Source: Xenopus tropicalis
Taxonomy: Eukaryota > Chordata > Amphibia > Anura > Pipidae
Direction of reading: 5' to 3'
Length of the DNA: 64,000 nt
Assembly (NCBI RefSeq): GCF_000004195.4
Contig: NC_030683.2
Span: forward strand, 82,724,910 to 82,788,909
Both the position numbers and the translations under genes were made by a program. How positions within the stretch are numbered: position 1 is the stretch's first letter; each line of letters starts with the position of its first letter. Of the stretch, positions 1 through 10,557 are shown in pieces. The notes under the pieces are model-generated. The model worked only from the letters and a program-made list of their open reading frames with translations. It did no database searches and was not told the origin of the DNA.

Positions 1-289
1 TACATTTGAATGTGGCTCAGAGGTACAAAACAGTTGGGGACTTGAGTGGTAGATCTACTATGTGCACAGTAGTAAAGATCTAAATACCCTGTGCATATTT
101 GCTCTACATCTTAGGTTATTTTTTAATGTAATGGCATTGTCTATTTTTTCCTTCTGCCCCTTAATTTGGCCACTTCATTGGTGATAACTCCAGTTTGCCC
201 TACTGGGGTCTAGCAATGCTAATCCAGACAAAAAACATTTTAGCTACAGTATAGGTAGTTAAACAAAGGCTAGGGAAGTATCTAAACCA
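1..289. other. Unassigned non-coding DNA
   Basis: AT-rich sequence with no recognisable repeat, RNA gene or convincing reading frame. Confidence 0.5.
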
Positions 290-665
290 TTTTAGGTTCT
301 ACTACTGTCATGGGATAGCATTTTTTTAAAAAATATATCAGTTAATAGAGCTTTCCCAGTAGAATCCTGCATTGAAATCCATTTTTCAAAAGTGTAAACA
401 TATTTTTTTTGTTTTAAAATGTCACATGGTGCTAGCCATATTCTTCATTTCCCGGGGTGCCACAGTCATATGACTTGTGCTCTGAAAAACTTCAGTCACA
501 CTTTACTGCTGCGCTGCAAGTTGACGCGATATCACCCCCACCCTTTCCCCCCAGCAGCTGCTCATCAGAACAATGGGAAGCCAACAAGATAGCAGCTCCC
601 TGACACCTACGTTGCTAAAAGTGGTAGATTACAGAATAGCACTCAATTGTAGAAAATCCAAGTCT
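290..665 (+). mobile_element. T2/Kolobok-type MITE, right-truncated copy
   Basis: A non-autonomous DNA transposon copy. It contains, in order, ACTGTCATGGGATAGC, TCAGTTAATAGAGC, the GACTTGTGCTCTGA block, a GATATCACCCCCACCC block and AGCACTCAATTGTAG. The same blocks occur in reverse order and orientation at 24400-25023, which marks a dispersed family. I recognise it as a long Xenopus MITE whose intact ends are TTAAAGGGAT. The left end here is degenerate and the right part is missing after about 665. It encodes nothing. Confidence 0.7.
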
Positions 666-2640
666 GGTTTGGGACTAGAGATATGCATCACTATTACTCT
701 TAAATTTGGGACTGGCAGTATTAGAGACATAAAAAAAAATGTTTGAGGTAAGTTTTTTAGATTATGTTGTAATGGAATTGCCTTCATGGTGTTTATGCAG
801 TTGTCCAAAACAGTACTTGCACCCATATTGAAAAGGTTTGGGTGCCACATAAACATATAGCATATCTGCAGAGGAGTTTAAGAGGTTAATCAAAATAAAT
901 TTAATTGATCCTCCACCTTAACAGCTATAAAAGTGTTTTTGTGTGAATAAAGTGTTGCACACATTGGGGAGATGTGTATCCTATAACCTTCCTAAAACCT
1001 ATGTGGGTGCTGCTTGGTATTATGCTATAGTTTATTCACAATAAAGGCTTTAACCACTACTAAGATGTTTATTAGGAAGTCTAAGTGCCAGCAAGTTTTT
1101 TTAATAAATCTACAGAAAAGGACACTCACACATTTTAGGATATTTTCTTTATTATGCAGCAAAAGTTTTATGTCCATAGTACACCTTTATCAAGGAGGGG
1201 TGTAGTATAACAGTGTAATTAAGACTGAAATATTGATTCTAAAATCATTGAGTTCCTTTGTAATTATATAAGGTATATTTTACTTCTCTTGCCTTCGGCA
1301 GCAAATGAAACAGTTATAGCCACAACAAGGGGGAATAAAGAGTTTATAGGAGGTCCAAAAAGGTTTTCTATAAGAAGCACAAAATATTTGGTTTGTCATC
1401 TACCCATTTTAGTGGGTGGGGGGGGGGGAGGATTAAACATGTTGTAGGACACTGTCTGATTTTTGCCAGTATCTTGTACTGCTAAGCTTTATATTACGTT
1501 TGGGGTAAACATTGCTTAGCGGAATATTTTGCACTGCATAGCAAGACTATAATTCTAAGGATTACAATTGCTAGAGATTTAAAAAAATACTTACAGACGG
1601 AGTACTACCAATGACTATGTCAAATGATAAATATTCATTTATCATTACAAGGAAAATATGAAGGGCTGACCTCATAGATCACTCTCATGACACCTTACAA
1701 TGTTGAAGAAAACTGTTGTAATACATCTAACATCAGCAATATAACACAAAGGTATCATGTGTATTTATAAAGCTATTTAGTGGTTCTCATGTGAATGTGC
1801 AGCCAAGCCAAAATGGGTGAAGACTGGCACTGAGTTCCAATTCATTTTACACAGCATCTTGCATCACTTTTCATGCCAGAAATTCTGTCTACTTAATACG
1901 TTTTGTTGACTTCAAAGTGTTTAGGTGGAGAAAAATTTTTTTTGAGGTGGAGTAAAACAATGGCATAATTTTATAATATAATATGTATAATATATATAAT
2001 AATTAGGCATTAATAATAATATTTTTTTATGATTGCAATACATTGAGTTAATTCACACGCAAGGATAACAGAGTTCTATATAAAACATGTCATGTGATTG
2101 AACAAACAATTCAAATAAATAATGACAGCACAGGGAAAGTGTACATTTTATACAAAAAGATATTATAAATACTATTCTTAGAGTAACACAGATACAAATA
2201 CGAAAGCCAGCGGTAAATAAAATGGCAGAAAATAAAATGATGTGTACTTAAAGCAGTTTATCTAAAGCAATAGATCTTCTTCCAGCCCTCGTTTAATTCT
2301 TAGCCCTGTGACATGGCCTTGGCTACTTAAATGCTATTCCTTGGATGCATAATGCAATAAAGCAGTCATGTCCCAGATAAACAGGAGCATGATAAAGAAA
2401 AATGATTAAATAAAGTGAGTACATTTTACAGAGAAAGAGAATGTACAGTCTATATATGAAATTAAATGTTTTTCAGATCATGTGGAATGTATTGGATATG
2501 ACAAGTCGCTTTAAACATAAATGTTTCAGCTATGTTATCTGAGCTGCTCAGACCGAGATATCCAGAAATTAGCTTGTCAGGTTTACACAGGGACATGAAG
2601 CGCAGATCTAAGCATGCATTAACATCATCATTGAGATACA
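666..2640. other. Mostly unassigned non-coding DNA
   Basis: No gene is seen. There is a G homopolymer near 1420-1430 and an A/T-only tract near 1972-2030. Around 1100-1205 the order ATTTTCTTTATTATGCAGC, AAAAGTTTTATGTCC, CCTTTATCAAGG resembles the 3' flank of a decayed Penelope-like element, but the match is too weak to call. Confidence 0.4.
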
Positions 2641-2917
2641 ATGGGGGCAAATGCACAAATGCTGCTTATAGAGAAGTTAACTGCTAGCAATGAGGGCCCT
2701 ATTCTGTATGCTGCCTGGCATAAGTGCCATATGGGGAATAATAAAATGTCTTTTGTCACTAGTGCTTTTGCAGTGTCTGGTGGTGCATGCTACCGATGTG
2801 ATGCAGAAATGGGCTTCAAGGGATACCCCTGCATTTCAAATCCTTTTAGGCAAGCGAATTAGGGAACACAAGGTGCAAGCCAGCCCAGAACTTAATGCCT
2901 TCTAAAGAATTACATTA

Positions 2918-3101
2918 CAGTGGATATAAAAAGTCTACACACCCCTGGTAAAATGTCAGGTTCCTGTGCTGTACAAAAATGAGACAAAGATAAATCATTT
3001 CAGAACTTTTTCCACCTTTAATGTGACCTATAAACTGTACCACACAGGGAAGAAAACAAAAAAAAAACTAAAATAATGTGGTTGCATAAGTGTGCACACC
3101 C
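2918..3101. repeat. Left TIR of the Tc1 element
   Basis: Pairs with 4293-4504 in inverted orientation. Shared blocks include GTCAGGTTCCTGTGCTG, CCACCTTTAATGTGACC and GGTTGCATAAGTGTGCACAC. Confidence 0.9.
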
Positions 3102-3106
3102 TTAAA

Positions 3107-4112
3107 CTAATACTTTGTTGAAGCACCTTCTGATTTTATTACAGCACTCAGTCTTTTTGGGTATGAGTCTATCAGCATGGCACATTTTGACTTTGCAAGA
3201 TTTCTTTGCAGAAACACTCCAAATCTGTCAGATTGCGAGGGCATCTCCTGGGCACAGCCCTCTTCAGATCACCCCACAGATTTTCAATCGGATTCAGGTC
3301 TGGGCTCTGGCTGGGCCATTACAAAACTTTAATCTTCTTCCGGTGAAGCCATTCCTTTGTTGATTTGGATGAATGCTTTGGGTCATTGTCATGCTGAAAG
3401 ATGACGTTCCTCCTCATGTTCAGCTTTCTAGCAGAAGCCTGAAGGTTTTGTGCCAATATTGACTGGTATTTGGAACTGTTCATAATTCCCTCATCTTAAA
3501 TAAGACCCCAGTTCCAGCTGAAGAAAAACAGCCCCAAAGCATGATGCTGCCATCACCATGCTTCACTGTGGGTATGGTGTTCTTTTGGTGGTGTGCAGTA
3601 TTGTTTTTGTGCCAAGCATATTTTTTGGAATTATGGCCAAAAAGTTCAACCTTGGTTTCATCAGACCATAACACCTTTTCCCACATGCTTTTGGGAGACT
3701 TCAGATGTGTTTTTGCAAAATGTAGCCTGGCTTGGATGTTTTTCTTCATTAGAAAAGGCTTTCGCCTAGCCACTCTACCCCATAGCCCAGACATAAGAAA
3801 AATATGGGAGATTGTTGTCACATGTACCACACAGCCAGTACTTGCCAGATATTCCTGCAGCTCCGTTAATGTTGCTGTAGGCCTCTTGGTAGCATCGCTG
3901 ACCAGTTTTCTTTTCGTCTTTTCATCAATTTTGGAGGGACGTCCAGTTCTTGGTAATGTCACTGTAGTCCCATATTTTCTCCACTTGATGACTGTCTTCA
4001 CTGTGTTTCATGGTATATCTAATGCCTTGGAAATTCTTTTGTACCCTTCTCCTGACTGATATCTTTTAACAATGAGATCCCTCTGATGCTTTGGAAGTTC
4101 TCTGGGGACCAT
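3107..4112 (-). pseudogene. Tc1-like transposase, inactivated
   Basis: A cut-and-paste transposase (DDE, Tc1 class) that would bind the TIRs and move the element. From the minus-strand ATG at 4112 it reads MVPRELPKHQRDLIVKRYQ, a paired-like helix-turn-helix N-terminus. It hits a TGA after KALDIP, then reads on through the GRP hinge ([15 protein letters not shown]) and the first catalytic Asp in [11 protein letters not shown]. Near 3490-3500 a 1-base shift breaks the frame; downstream in the new frame are the second Asp in FQHDNDPKHS (about 3400) and the Glu in [12 protein letters not shown] (about 3300). The product ends SEGASTKY just inside the left TIR. All three catalytic residues survive, so at least one nonsense codon and one frameshift, not loss of the active site, killed it. 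The length matches the usual roughly 340-residue Tc1 transposase. Confidence 0.93.
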
Positions 4113-4292
4113 GGCTTTTGCTGTCGGATGCGACTAAAAAAACATCAGGAAAGACCAACTAGAGCAGCTGAACTTTATTTGGGGTTAATCAGGGGCACTT
4201 TAAATGATGGCAGGTGTATGCTGACTCCTATTTAACATGATTTTGAATGTAATTGCTTAATTCTGAACACAGCTACATCCCCAGTTAGAAGA

Positions 4293-4504
4293 GGGTGTGC
4301 ACACTTATGCAACCACATTATTTTAGTTTTTTGGCTTTCTTCCCTCCACCTAAAAGATTTCAGTTTTTTTTCAATTGAGTGGTACAGTTTATAGGTCACA
4401 TTAAAGGTGGAAAAAGTTCTGAAATAATTTATCTTTGTCTCATTTTTGTACAGCACAGGAACCTGACATTTTACCAGGAGTGTGTAAACGTTTTATATCC
4501 ACTG
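4293..4504. repeat. Right TIR of the Tc1 element
   Basis: Inverse of 2918-3101, with an extra stretch of about 35 bases around 4344-4378. Confidence 0.9.
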
Positions 4505-5589
4505 AAAGTACAGGGATCTCTTGCACCCATGTTATCTTGCACTGGAAATTTAATCTGACACCAGGCACATCTTGCACCGGCCATATGTACAGCCATGGTT
4601 ACTCTGGGTATGGGGAATTCTGCATGCCTTAGCACTCCAACACTTGTGTGGGTTGAAATGCTGACACATTGTATTGAATTTTTTATATGACACATATTTT
4701 ATTCTCAAGAGGCGCTATAATGAACTTTTGGCCCTGCCAACTGCAAATGCTGAAGTAGTAAACATGGCTTTTAATGCCAGGGAATGGCTGAATTCCTGAG
4801 GAGAGTTGTCATTGCTTGTGATTCTGCATCAAGCTGAATATAAGACTATTAGTTTAATTTAAAAGCTATTTTGTACAGTTTACAAGTTACACAGTAGCCA
4901 AGCTTGAAATAAGACACAAAGCAAATTATGTTTGACCTTTTGCTCAGTTAATTCCTGCATGACCTATAGGCAATCCATAACCAGGTGGAAAGAAATCTGG
5001 AACTGTCAAAGGAGAATGTTCTTCCCTGACTAAATAGCAATCAGACCACTAACCTATGTACCTATGTAATCTATAACCTTTCTCATGCTTCTCTATGATC
5101 CTTTTTTTTAAGTATGGAATTTAAAACAATATAAGCCTTAAATACTGATATTTTTAAATGATTCTACTTTGTAAAAATACAATGAGGATTAATAATCTGG
5201 TTCTAATGACATAATCTAAATGATGGAATGATGGAAAAAATATGTAGTTGTTACTCTTGCTCATAGACAAAAAGGCTCATTTATTTAGGGCAGGGTGCAT
5301 AAACCACCATGTTTTTTCACTTTCACCATGTTCTGCTCCAAAATTGAGCACAAAGACCTGTGCAGGTCACAAGATAAATGTGCTTAAACAGGGAGGGGGG
5401 GAGGGAGATGCCGCTCTGTAAGAATGCAGGAGGTAAGGGTGAGATGCTTGGGAGTTGACAGGCAACGAAGGGGAGGGGTGAGTAAGGGGGGTGTTCTTTC
5501 CCAACTAGGAGATGGTGGGTACAAGATGCAGCAAGGCCACATTTGCAGTGCTGTGCATTACAACTTCTACTGAAATCAGTGCAAGGAGT
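4505..5589. other. Unassigned non-coding DNA
   Basis: No gene is seen. Low-complexity G runs lie near 5391-5402 and 5486-5490. The DNA on both sides of the Tc1 element (2641-2917 and 4505-4720) has a similar GCAC/TGCA-rich look and may be one older repeat split by the insertion; this is a guess. Confidence 0.35.
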
Positions 5590-6015
5590 GGGCATGTACG
5601 GAATGTATTTTGTTAAAATTCCACACGTTTTTTGTGGTTTTCGCTAAATTTCCATGAAAAAAACGTAGTTTGCACAAAGAATACAAACATTTTGGAATTC
5701 GTTAACACATTGGTTACACTTTCATCGGGACAATATTTTCGCCAGGTTTGATCTGTTGAGTGCCATTGAGTCCTATGGAAGGCTTCCAAAGCCAGACATG
5801 GAAGGCTTCAAAGCCAGAACTGTTTTCGTAGCATTTACAAACTTTTCGGGCCAAAAATTTTGTGACTTTCACAACGCAATTGTGATATTTTTGTACAAAT
5901 GATGAAAGCATTGTCAAGACATTTTAGAACTACAGAAATTATTGTGGGTACTTTGAATTTATACCATATCGCGTTTCAAGGCCAGAAAAAAATCGCATCT
6001 TAGTAAATGTGCCCC
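5590..6015. mobile_element. Foldback-family element, partial
   Basis: The right end reads CTTAGTAAATGTGCCCC, a variant of the GGGGCACATTTACTAAG termini of the foldback elements elsewhere in the window. The interior has GAGTCCTATGGAAGGCTTCC, the inverse of a core block (GGAAGCCTCCCATAGGACTC) seen at 40648-40760 and, slightly changed, at 23953-24065. The body alternates TTTTCG and GTAGC-type words like its relatives. The left boundary cannot be placed. Confidence 0.55.
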
Positions 6016-6744
6016 TATATGTTACAAAAAAGAAGGGAAAAGATACAGCATTGAGTCTAGGCACTCACTCACTAGAAAAATATAACTTTTATTTTAATAC
6101 TGCTAAAAATGCATAGCCTCTCATCTGCAGTTATGGAATGTCTTTATGGGAGAATCAAAGTACATCAAATTTGATAGGATTTCTCACTGCTGCACAAGCA
6201 GCTCCTGCCAGAACCTCATGGTTATTATGTACCAAGAAGATTATCTGTTTCTATTGATTGTGGTCCAATAATGTTTATTATATGCAAACCCACATTTATT
6301 TTTGCACCCCTAACTAAATTTCTTTTTGCAACCTGCTGAATTGTTTCATGTTATCTCTAGTTGTGAATTAAAGGAGTGCTGTATTTTTGTCTTTTGAGAA
6401 GCTATCATAGAAAAGCCAGGCCTGCATATTTATTGGGTGTACTGATTTATAATTGCTGACTATATTGCTAAGAAAAAAGAAGGCCCTAATAAGGAGAGAA
6501 AGAGGTGATAAGAAGAAAAGAAGCTTAAGGTGAGAGGATGAGAAAAGGAAAGTAGAGGGAAAAGTTCAGGTACACTGTGGTGCTGCAAAAGATAAAGCCC
6601 AAATATCCCTGTGCAAAATAAAACATATTCATAAATAAAAGCAGATTACAGTGAAGAGTGTGATGAGAATATATCAAGTGTGATACTAACATGTAAATAA
6701 TTGTAAATTGGAACATCTCACTTCATTCACAAAGCTTATAGAGC
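6016..6744. other. Unassigned non-coding DNA
   Basis: No gene, known repeat or structured element recognised. Confidence 0.4.
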
Positions 6745-7320
6745 TCATTTACATCTGCAAGCATGGTTGTGGTCCACACTATTTCCCAGGAGTGAGCTGA
6801 GTGTAAACCACTTTCATTAAAGGTACTTGTGTCAAAATGTGCCCCTTGCACTTCTGTATAATTGCACTCAAAACTACTCAGTCCTTCCTGCTTTCTGTCC
6901 CGAACTGGGTGCTGCTGCACAGGGGAATCCTGGAGCTAATGCCACTCCTGATAAGGCTGTAGGTCCAGGGTTCCCCTTGCGCCCAGTGTCAATAGGCACA
7001 GCACATTTGCACCTAAAGAATCATGTCCAATCATCATTCACATGGCAAAGACCAGAAATTATTTCAGGCCAACTCAATTGTGGCTGATTTGTGGTGAAAT
7101 GTCAGTTCAGTTGTGGTAATTTTGCCAAATTAGCCGTAATTGTGGTAAGTGCAGCACAATTTTGTCAAGAGAATTGCCACTTTACGATCACAATGATACC
7201 AGAATTCTGAGGGGAAAACACTGGATTGTGGGAAAAAACATGCCGATAGCACTCAAAATTGCACTACTGCACTTGCAGATCAAAATTAGCCCTTATGTAT
7301 CATGCCCTATCTAGAAAGAC
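6745..7320. repeat. Dispersed repeat, family shared with 34290-34910
   Basis: Shares CTCATTTA near its left end, CACTTTCATTAAAGGTAC, a CCTTGC-rich block, a CCAGG(G/A)TTCCC block and a GCACTTGCAGA right end with 34290-34910, in the same order. The two copies differ widely, so the family is old. No coding capacity and no recognisable TSD. Confidence 0.55.
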
Positions 7321-9107
7321 AAGCAAACCTATAAAACAAGTAAATAAAAGCCTTGGTTGCTAATACCATATTTAGGAACAGCATGTTTTAACTTCTCAGG
7401 CTCTTGTTGATCTTTCAGCATGAAGAGTGTGTTCCAAACAGGCATTCAGACATTCATCTGCAGCCACCATATATTTAGGGGGAGAAAACAAACCAGAATA
7501 AAACCTATTCAGGTGTTTCCTAACATCAGTGAGAACAACACGGCAAGAGGACTGAAAAAAAAATTAAAACTAGAGAGAAACATAGAGAAAGAGACAGTGG
7601 AGGAACTAGACAGCAATTGAGGGATCCAACCTGCAAGAGAGATAGAGGGTGCTACGAAGTGTGACTTAAGAAAGAATAAAAGAAATGCTAAATGTATTCA
7701 CAGTCCTGGCTCTGCTTCAGGGAACACAAGAGCTGTGGGCGCCTGATAATACTTCTTCTAATGACAATTTGTATGATGCTGTCAGGATGCACAGTGCTGT
7801 ACATGTGACTAACCCTGCTGCTTCCCCTTGTACTACACATGCCTAGGATGTTTTTTCCTAATGAGATATTGCATTCATTAGAACAAACTCTAAATTGTCC
7901 TATGTATATGAACAAAATCAGCATGACAGCCATGAGCAGAAAACTGCTGTAGCAGCATAGGGAATAACATGTTTATTATGATCAGTACAGAAAGATGAGT
8001 TAGAAAGCACATAACAGGCAATGGGGGAGACAAAAGGCCAAGTAAGCATGCAGATCTCAAAGACAAAGCAATTAAGGGAGGAAAACAGAGCTCAGATAGG
8101 GAAAAAAACAGAAGACAAGCAATGAGACTCAGTAGCCTTGGGGACTATGTGTGTGGAAAGTTATAGACTCAAATAGAAGGTGCGGGGTGATGGCATTCAG
8201 GCAGGTGTAAAATGAAGTCAGCTGGACTGTAAATAAAGCAAGAAAAGATTAAAAAAGAGAGACAGAAAAATATATCGATAAGGGACACTGACAAGGAGAA
8301 GGAATAGACACGGAATGCTGTAATGAAGATGAGCTGCTCTTTCAGGCCCTAGGCTGCAGTCATTCACAGGAGGCAGATAGTGCTCTGTGTGTTTATTTTA
8401 TTGTACATCTGATCTAATAACCCCTGAAGTTAAATATTCCCACCGAGACCTAGTAATGGCAGAATAAGAGGGAGGCGCAGGAGGGGTATGCTGTGTGAAG
8501 CTGTAACTAATCAGATCTCTTCAGTGTCCTGTCTGACATTAATTCCTCTGTCTATTCCTGTCTGTCTACAGCAGTAAAACACTAAATGGTCATTATCCAG
8601 GCAGAAGCAGAGATATGAGGAGCACGGACATCTTGTATGCCCCTCCTCAATGGTACAAAAACTCACTTTAGGGTTGGACGAGTCATTTATCCTCTACACC
8701 ATATAACAAACTTTATGGGACTGTCATCATCTGCCATCATGTTTCTATTCCCAGCAATGCTGCACTTCTGTATTTAATAACCCAGTAAGAGACTCCCATA
8801 CATACTAGTTGTTATAATGCATTCCTGAATGGTCAGGCCTGAATTATAAAGAAAAACATTTATAGTTTATGGGCTTGTCATACAGGCCTTTACTCTAAAG
8901 AGACTCCTACTTCTATAATTAGAAATACTTAACTAATGACTTTTTTTCAGCATTGATTTACAACACTGTATACTTCCAATACTGAATTAGAACAAAAGAC
9001 GAGCTATTGCTACATGAAGAATTTTTTTATTTGCTTATAAGCAAAATCGGTAGTTATCTGTATTTATGGTCAATAAATAATTTTCCATGCATTAAATAGA
9101 GAACTGT
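7321..9107. other. Unique-looking DNA; possible conserved element at 8330-8610
   Basis: No reading frame or known repeat. Around 8330-8610 the sequence is less AT-rich, lacks repeat signatures and contains many short developmental-enhancer-like words (for example GACATTAATTCC). That would fit a conserved non-coding element, but only cross-species alignment could show it. Confidence 0.3.
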
Positions 9108-9450
9108 AGCGGTATGCCTTAGGCATAGAGCAGTTTCCATTCAGCACTTCCTAGATGTCACTGTACTCCTCACATTTCCCTTCCCTCCTAACCCTCTATT
9201 TGTGTAGCCAGTGCATGGGCACGTGCATCTGGTCCCCTATTTTGACACATAAACAAGATTTTGACATGATACAAAGCTTGCCTTAATAAGAGTGTTCACA
9301 AAATGGCAGCTGCCTGCTTGCTGTGATTGTGAATTCCAGGGCTAAAGGAAACAAGATTTAAATAATCTATATATTGTAAGTAAAGTTTATTTTGCTTGAC
9401 AAACACAATAGAACACAAACTGGAATTGTTTCATAGGGTAATGTTATTTG
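9108..9450 (+). mobile_element. T2-type MITE fragment (TTAAAGTGGACCTG family)
   Basis: Matches the interior and right half of the complete copies at 19644-20170 and 62026-62551: CAGCACTTCCTAGATGTC, CCAGTGCATGGGCA, GTGTTCACAAAATGGC, GTGAATTCCAGGGCT and GTAAGTAAAGTTTATTTTGC, in the same order. The left TIR and the final TTAA end are missing. Confidence 0.75.
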
Positions 9451-9626
9451 AAAACATTAGGAAAGACTGAATTTCTGGATCGTTCAAAACATAAGAGGAT
9501 GTTTTCTTTGAACCTATGAGAAGATAGATAGAACCTGTGAGAGCTTAGGTAATTCCATGGATGAGATGCTGTAGGGCAGGGGTTCCCAACCTTTCTTACT
9601 CATGAGCCACAGTTAAATATAAATGT

Positions 9627-9701
9627 TTCCATTGAACTTATTCAGTTAGACCTTATTCAGAACTTATTCAGCCAACACCTAACTGAATAAGTTCAATGGA
9701 A
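9627..9701. repeat. Perfect 23-bp inverted repeat (hairpin)
   Basis: Arms 9627-9649 and 9679-9701 are exact reverse complements (left arm begins TTCCATTGAACTTATTC). They are separated by 29 bases that include two further copies of CTTATTCAG. It abuts the Penelope-like tail on its right and a GGTTCCCAACCTTTC repeat fragment (about 9586-9626) on its left. Confidence 0.9.
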
Positions 9702-9845
9702 CCATTGTGATTGGATGTCTGTGACTGTACTACCCTCAAGTTTAAATGCCGGGGAATTCCCTACCAGTCATTGTTCTGAAGAAGCCACTCGGATGAGTAG
9801 TGAAACTTTCCAAAAACTCAGAAGAGTCCAGTTGTTTTAGACTTA
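9702..9845 (+). mobile_element. Penelope-like element 3' tail
   Basis: Matches the reverse complement of 43345-43480: ATTGTGATTGGAT, CCAGTCA, CTGAAGAAGC, CTCGGATGAGTAGTGAAAC, GTCCAGTTG and TTTTAGA, in order. It is a short non-coding end of a Penelope-like retroelement with no ORF. It carries a decayed hammerhead-like motif at about 9771-9815. Confidence 0.8.
9771..9815 (+). ncRNA. Relic of a hammerhead-like ribozyme motif
   Basis: The core strand CTGAAGAA, stem II arms GCCACTC and GAGTAGT (one C-A mismatch) around loop GGAT, and GAAAC are kept. The expected cleavage triplet GTC has become TTT and stem I no longer pairs. It is expected to be inactive; compare the better copy at 43379-43422. 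Confidence 0.5.
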
Positions 9846-10557
9846 ATCTGGGTACCCATTATCTAGAAATTTCCTAATTACAGGAAGGCTATCTTCCATT
9901 GACATAATAATAAGCTGCATGAAGGCATATTGAAGGCAAAACAATCCTATTGGGTTTATTTAATGTTTAAAGGAGAAGGAAAGGTAAAAACTAAGTAAGG
10001 TTTATAAGAAAGGTCTATGTAAATACAGCCATAAGCACTTACAGAACTGCTGCTCTTAGTTCTTAGTGAAAAGAAACACCATATTTCTTTCCTTCTATTT
10101 TGTATACATGATCTACTGTGTAACACTTTCTTCTCTCAAAAAAATCCTTCAGGATACGGCAAGAGCCTGCTTAGTTTACTCCTCTCATCTCTCTCCCCCT
10201 CCCCTCTCTGTTCTCTCCCCCACCAATCTCTGCTGTAATCTGAAATCAGAACTGTTTCCTGCCTGCACGCTGCTGCCTCGAAGTAAAGTCAGAGCAAGCT
10301 AAAATGGCTGCTGCTATTTTTAACAAACACAAGGAATTTCTAAGGCTGTTTACTTAGGTATGGTAAAACATTCTGCAGAATAAATGTGGCGTTCTAGCAG
10401 TATTGTGACTAATCTATTGGCTATAAAGTAGCTTTTCTTTTCCTTTAAATAATATTTTTAGTGGACTACAGATACTGAAGATCCAAATTGCAGAAAGACC
10501 CCTTATCTGGCAAACCCCAGGTCCCGAGCATTCTGAGCAACAGGTCTTACACCTGTA
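9846..10557 (+). mobile_element. TACAGGTATGGGA-family repeat split by a T2 MITE
   Basis: The left part (9846-9966) has CCATTATCTAGAAA and CAAAACAATCCTATTGGG. The right part (10449-10557) has ATCCAAATTGCAGAAAGACC, GGTCCCGAGCATTCTG and the end ACACCTGTA. The two join in the order seen in the uninterrupted copies at 18543-18816 and 54552-54883. The element is short, non-coding and has TIRs near TACAGGTATGGGA. Its superfamily is unclear to me. Confidence 0.85.
9967..10448 (+). mobile_element. T2/Kolobok-type MITE (TTTAAAGGAGAAGGAAAG family)
   Basis: Starts TTTAAAGGAGAAGGAAAGG and ends CTTTTCCTTTAAA, flanked by the TTAA target (9967-9970 and 10445-10448). The interior (GGTCTATGTAAATACAGCC, CATTCTGCAGAATAAAT) is a very common Xenopus repeat. 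It lies inside a TACAGG-family repeat, whose sequence resumes exactly after the second TTAA. It encodes no protein; reading frames inside it are accidental. Confidence 0.9.

Larger units (their letters stand above)
2918..4504 (-). mobile_element. Tc1-like DNA transposon with long terminal inverted repeats
   Basis: A full-length but dead Tc1-like element of 1587 bp. It starts CAGTGGATATAAAAAG and ends with its inverse, TTTTATATCCACTG. The inverted repeats are about 2918-3101 and 4293-4504; the right one carries about 35 extra bases. A TA dinucleotide lies immediately left (2916-2917), as expected for Tc1 targets; the matching right TA has become AA. The transposase is encoded on the minus strand between the repeats. 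TIRs near 200 bp with the gene inside are a known Tc1-like layout, and several such lineages are known in Xenopus. Mismatched TIRs and a broken gene indicate an old insertion. Confidence 0.93.

Noticed and set aside
2641..2905. Two overlapping small plus-strand ORFs
   Set aside because: No protein-like signature; probably part of an old repeat next to the Tc1 element.
3541..4059. 172-residue plus-strand ORF
   Set aside because: Antisense shadow of the Tc1-like transposase, whose motifs are on the minus strand.
10066..10302. 78-residue ORF
   Set aside because: Lies wholly inside a non-coding T2-type MITE present in many copies.
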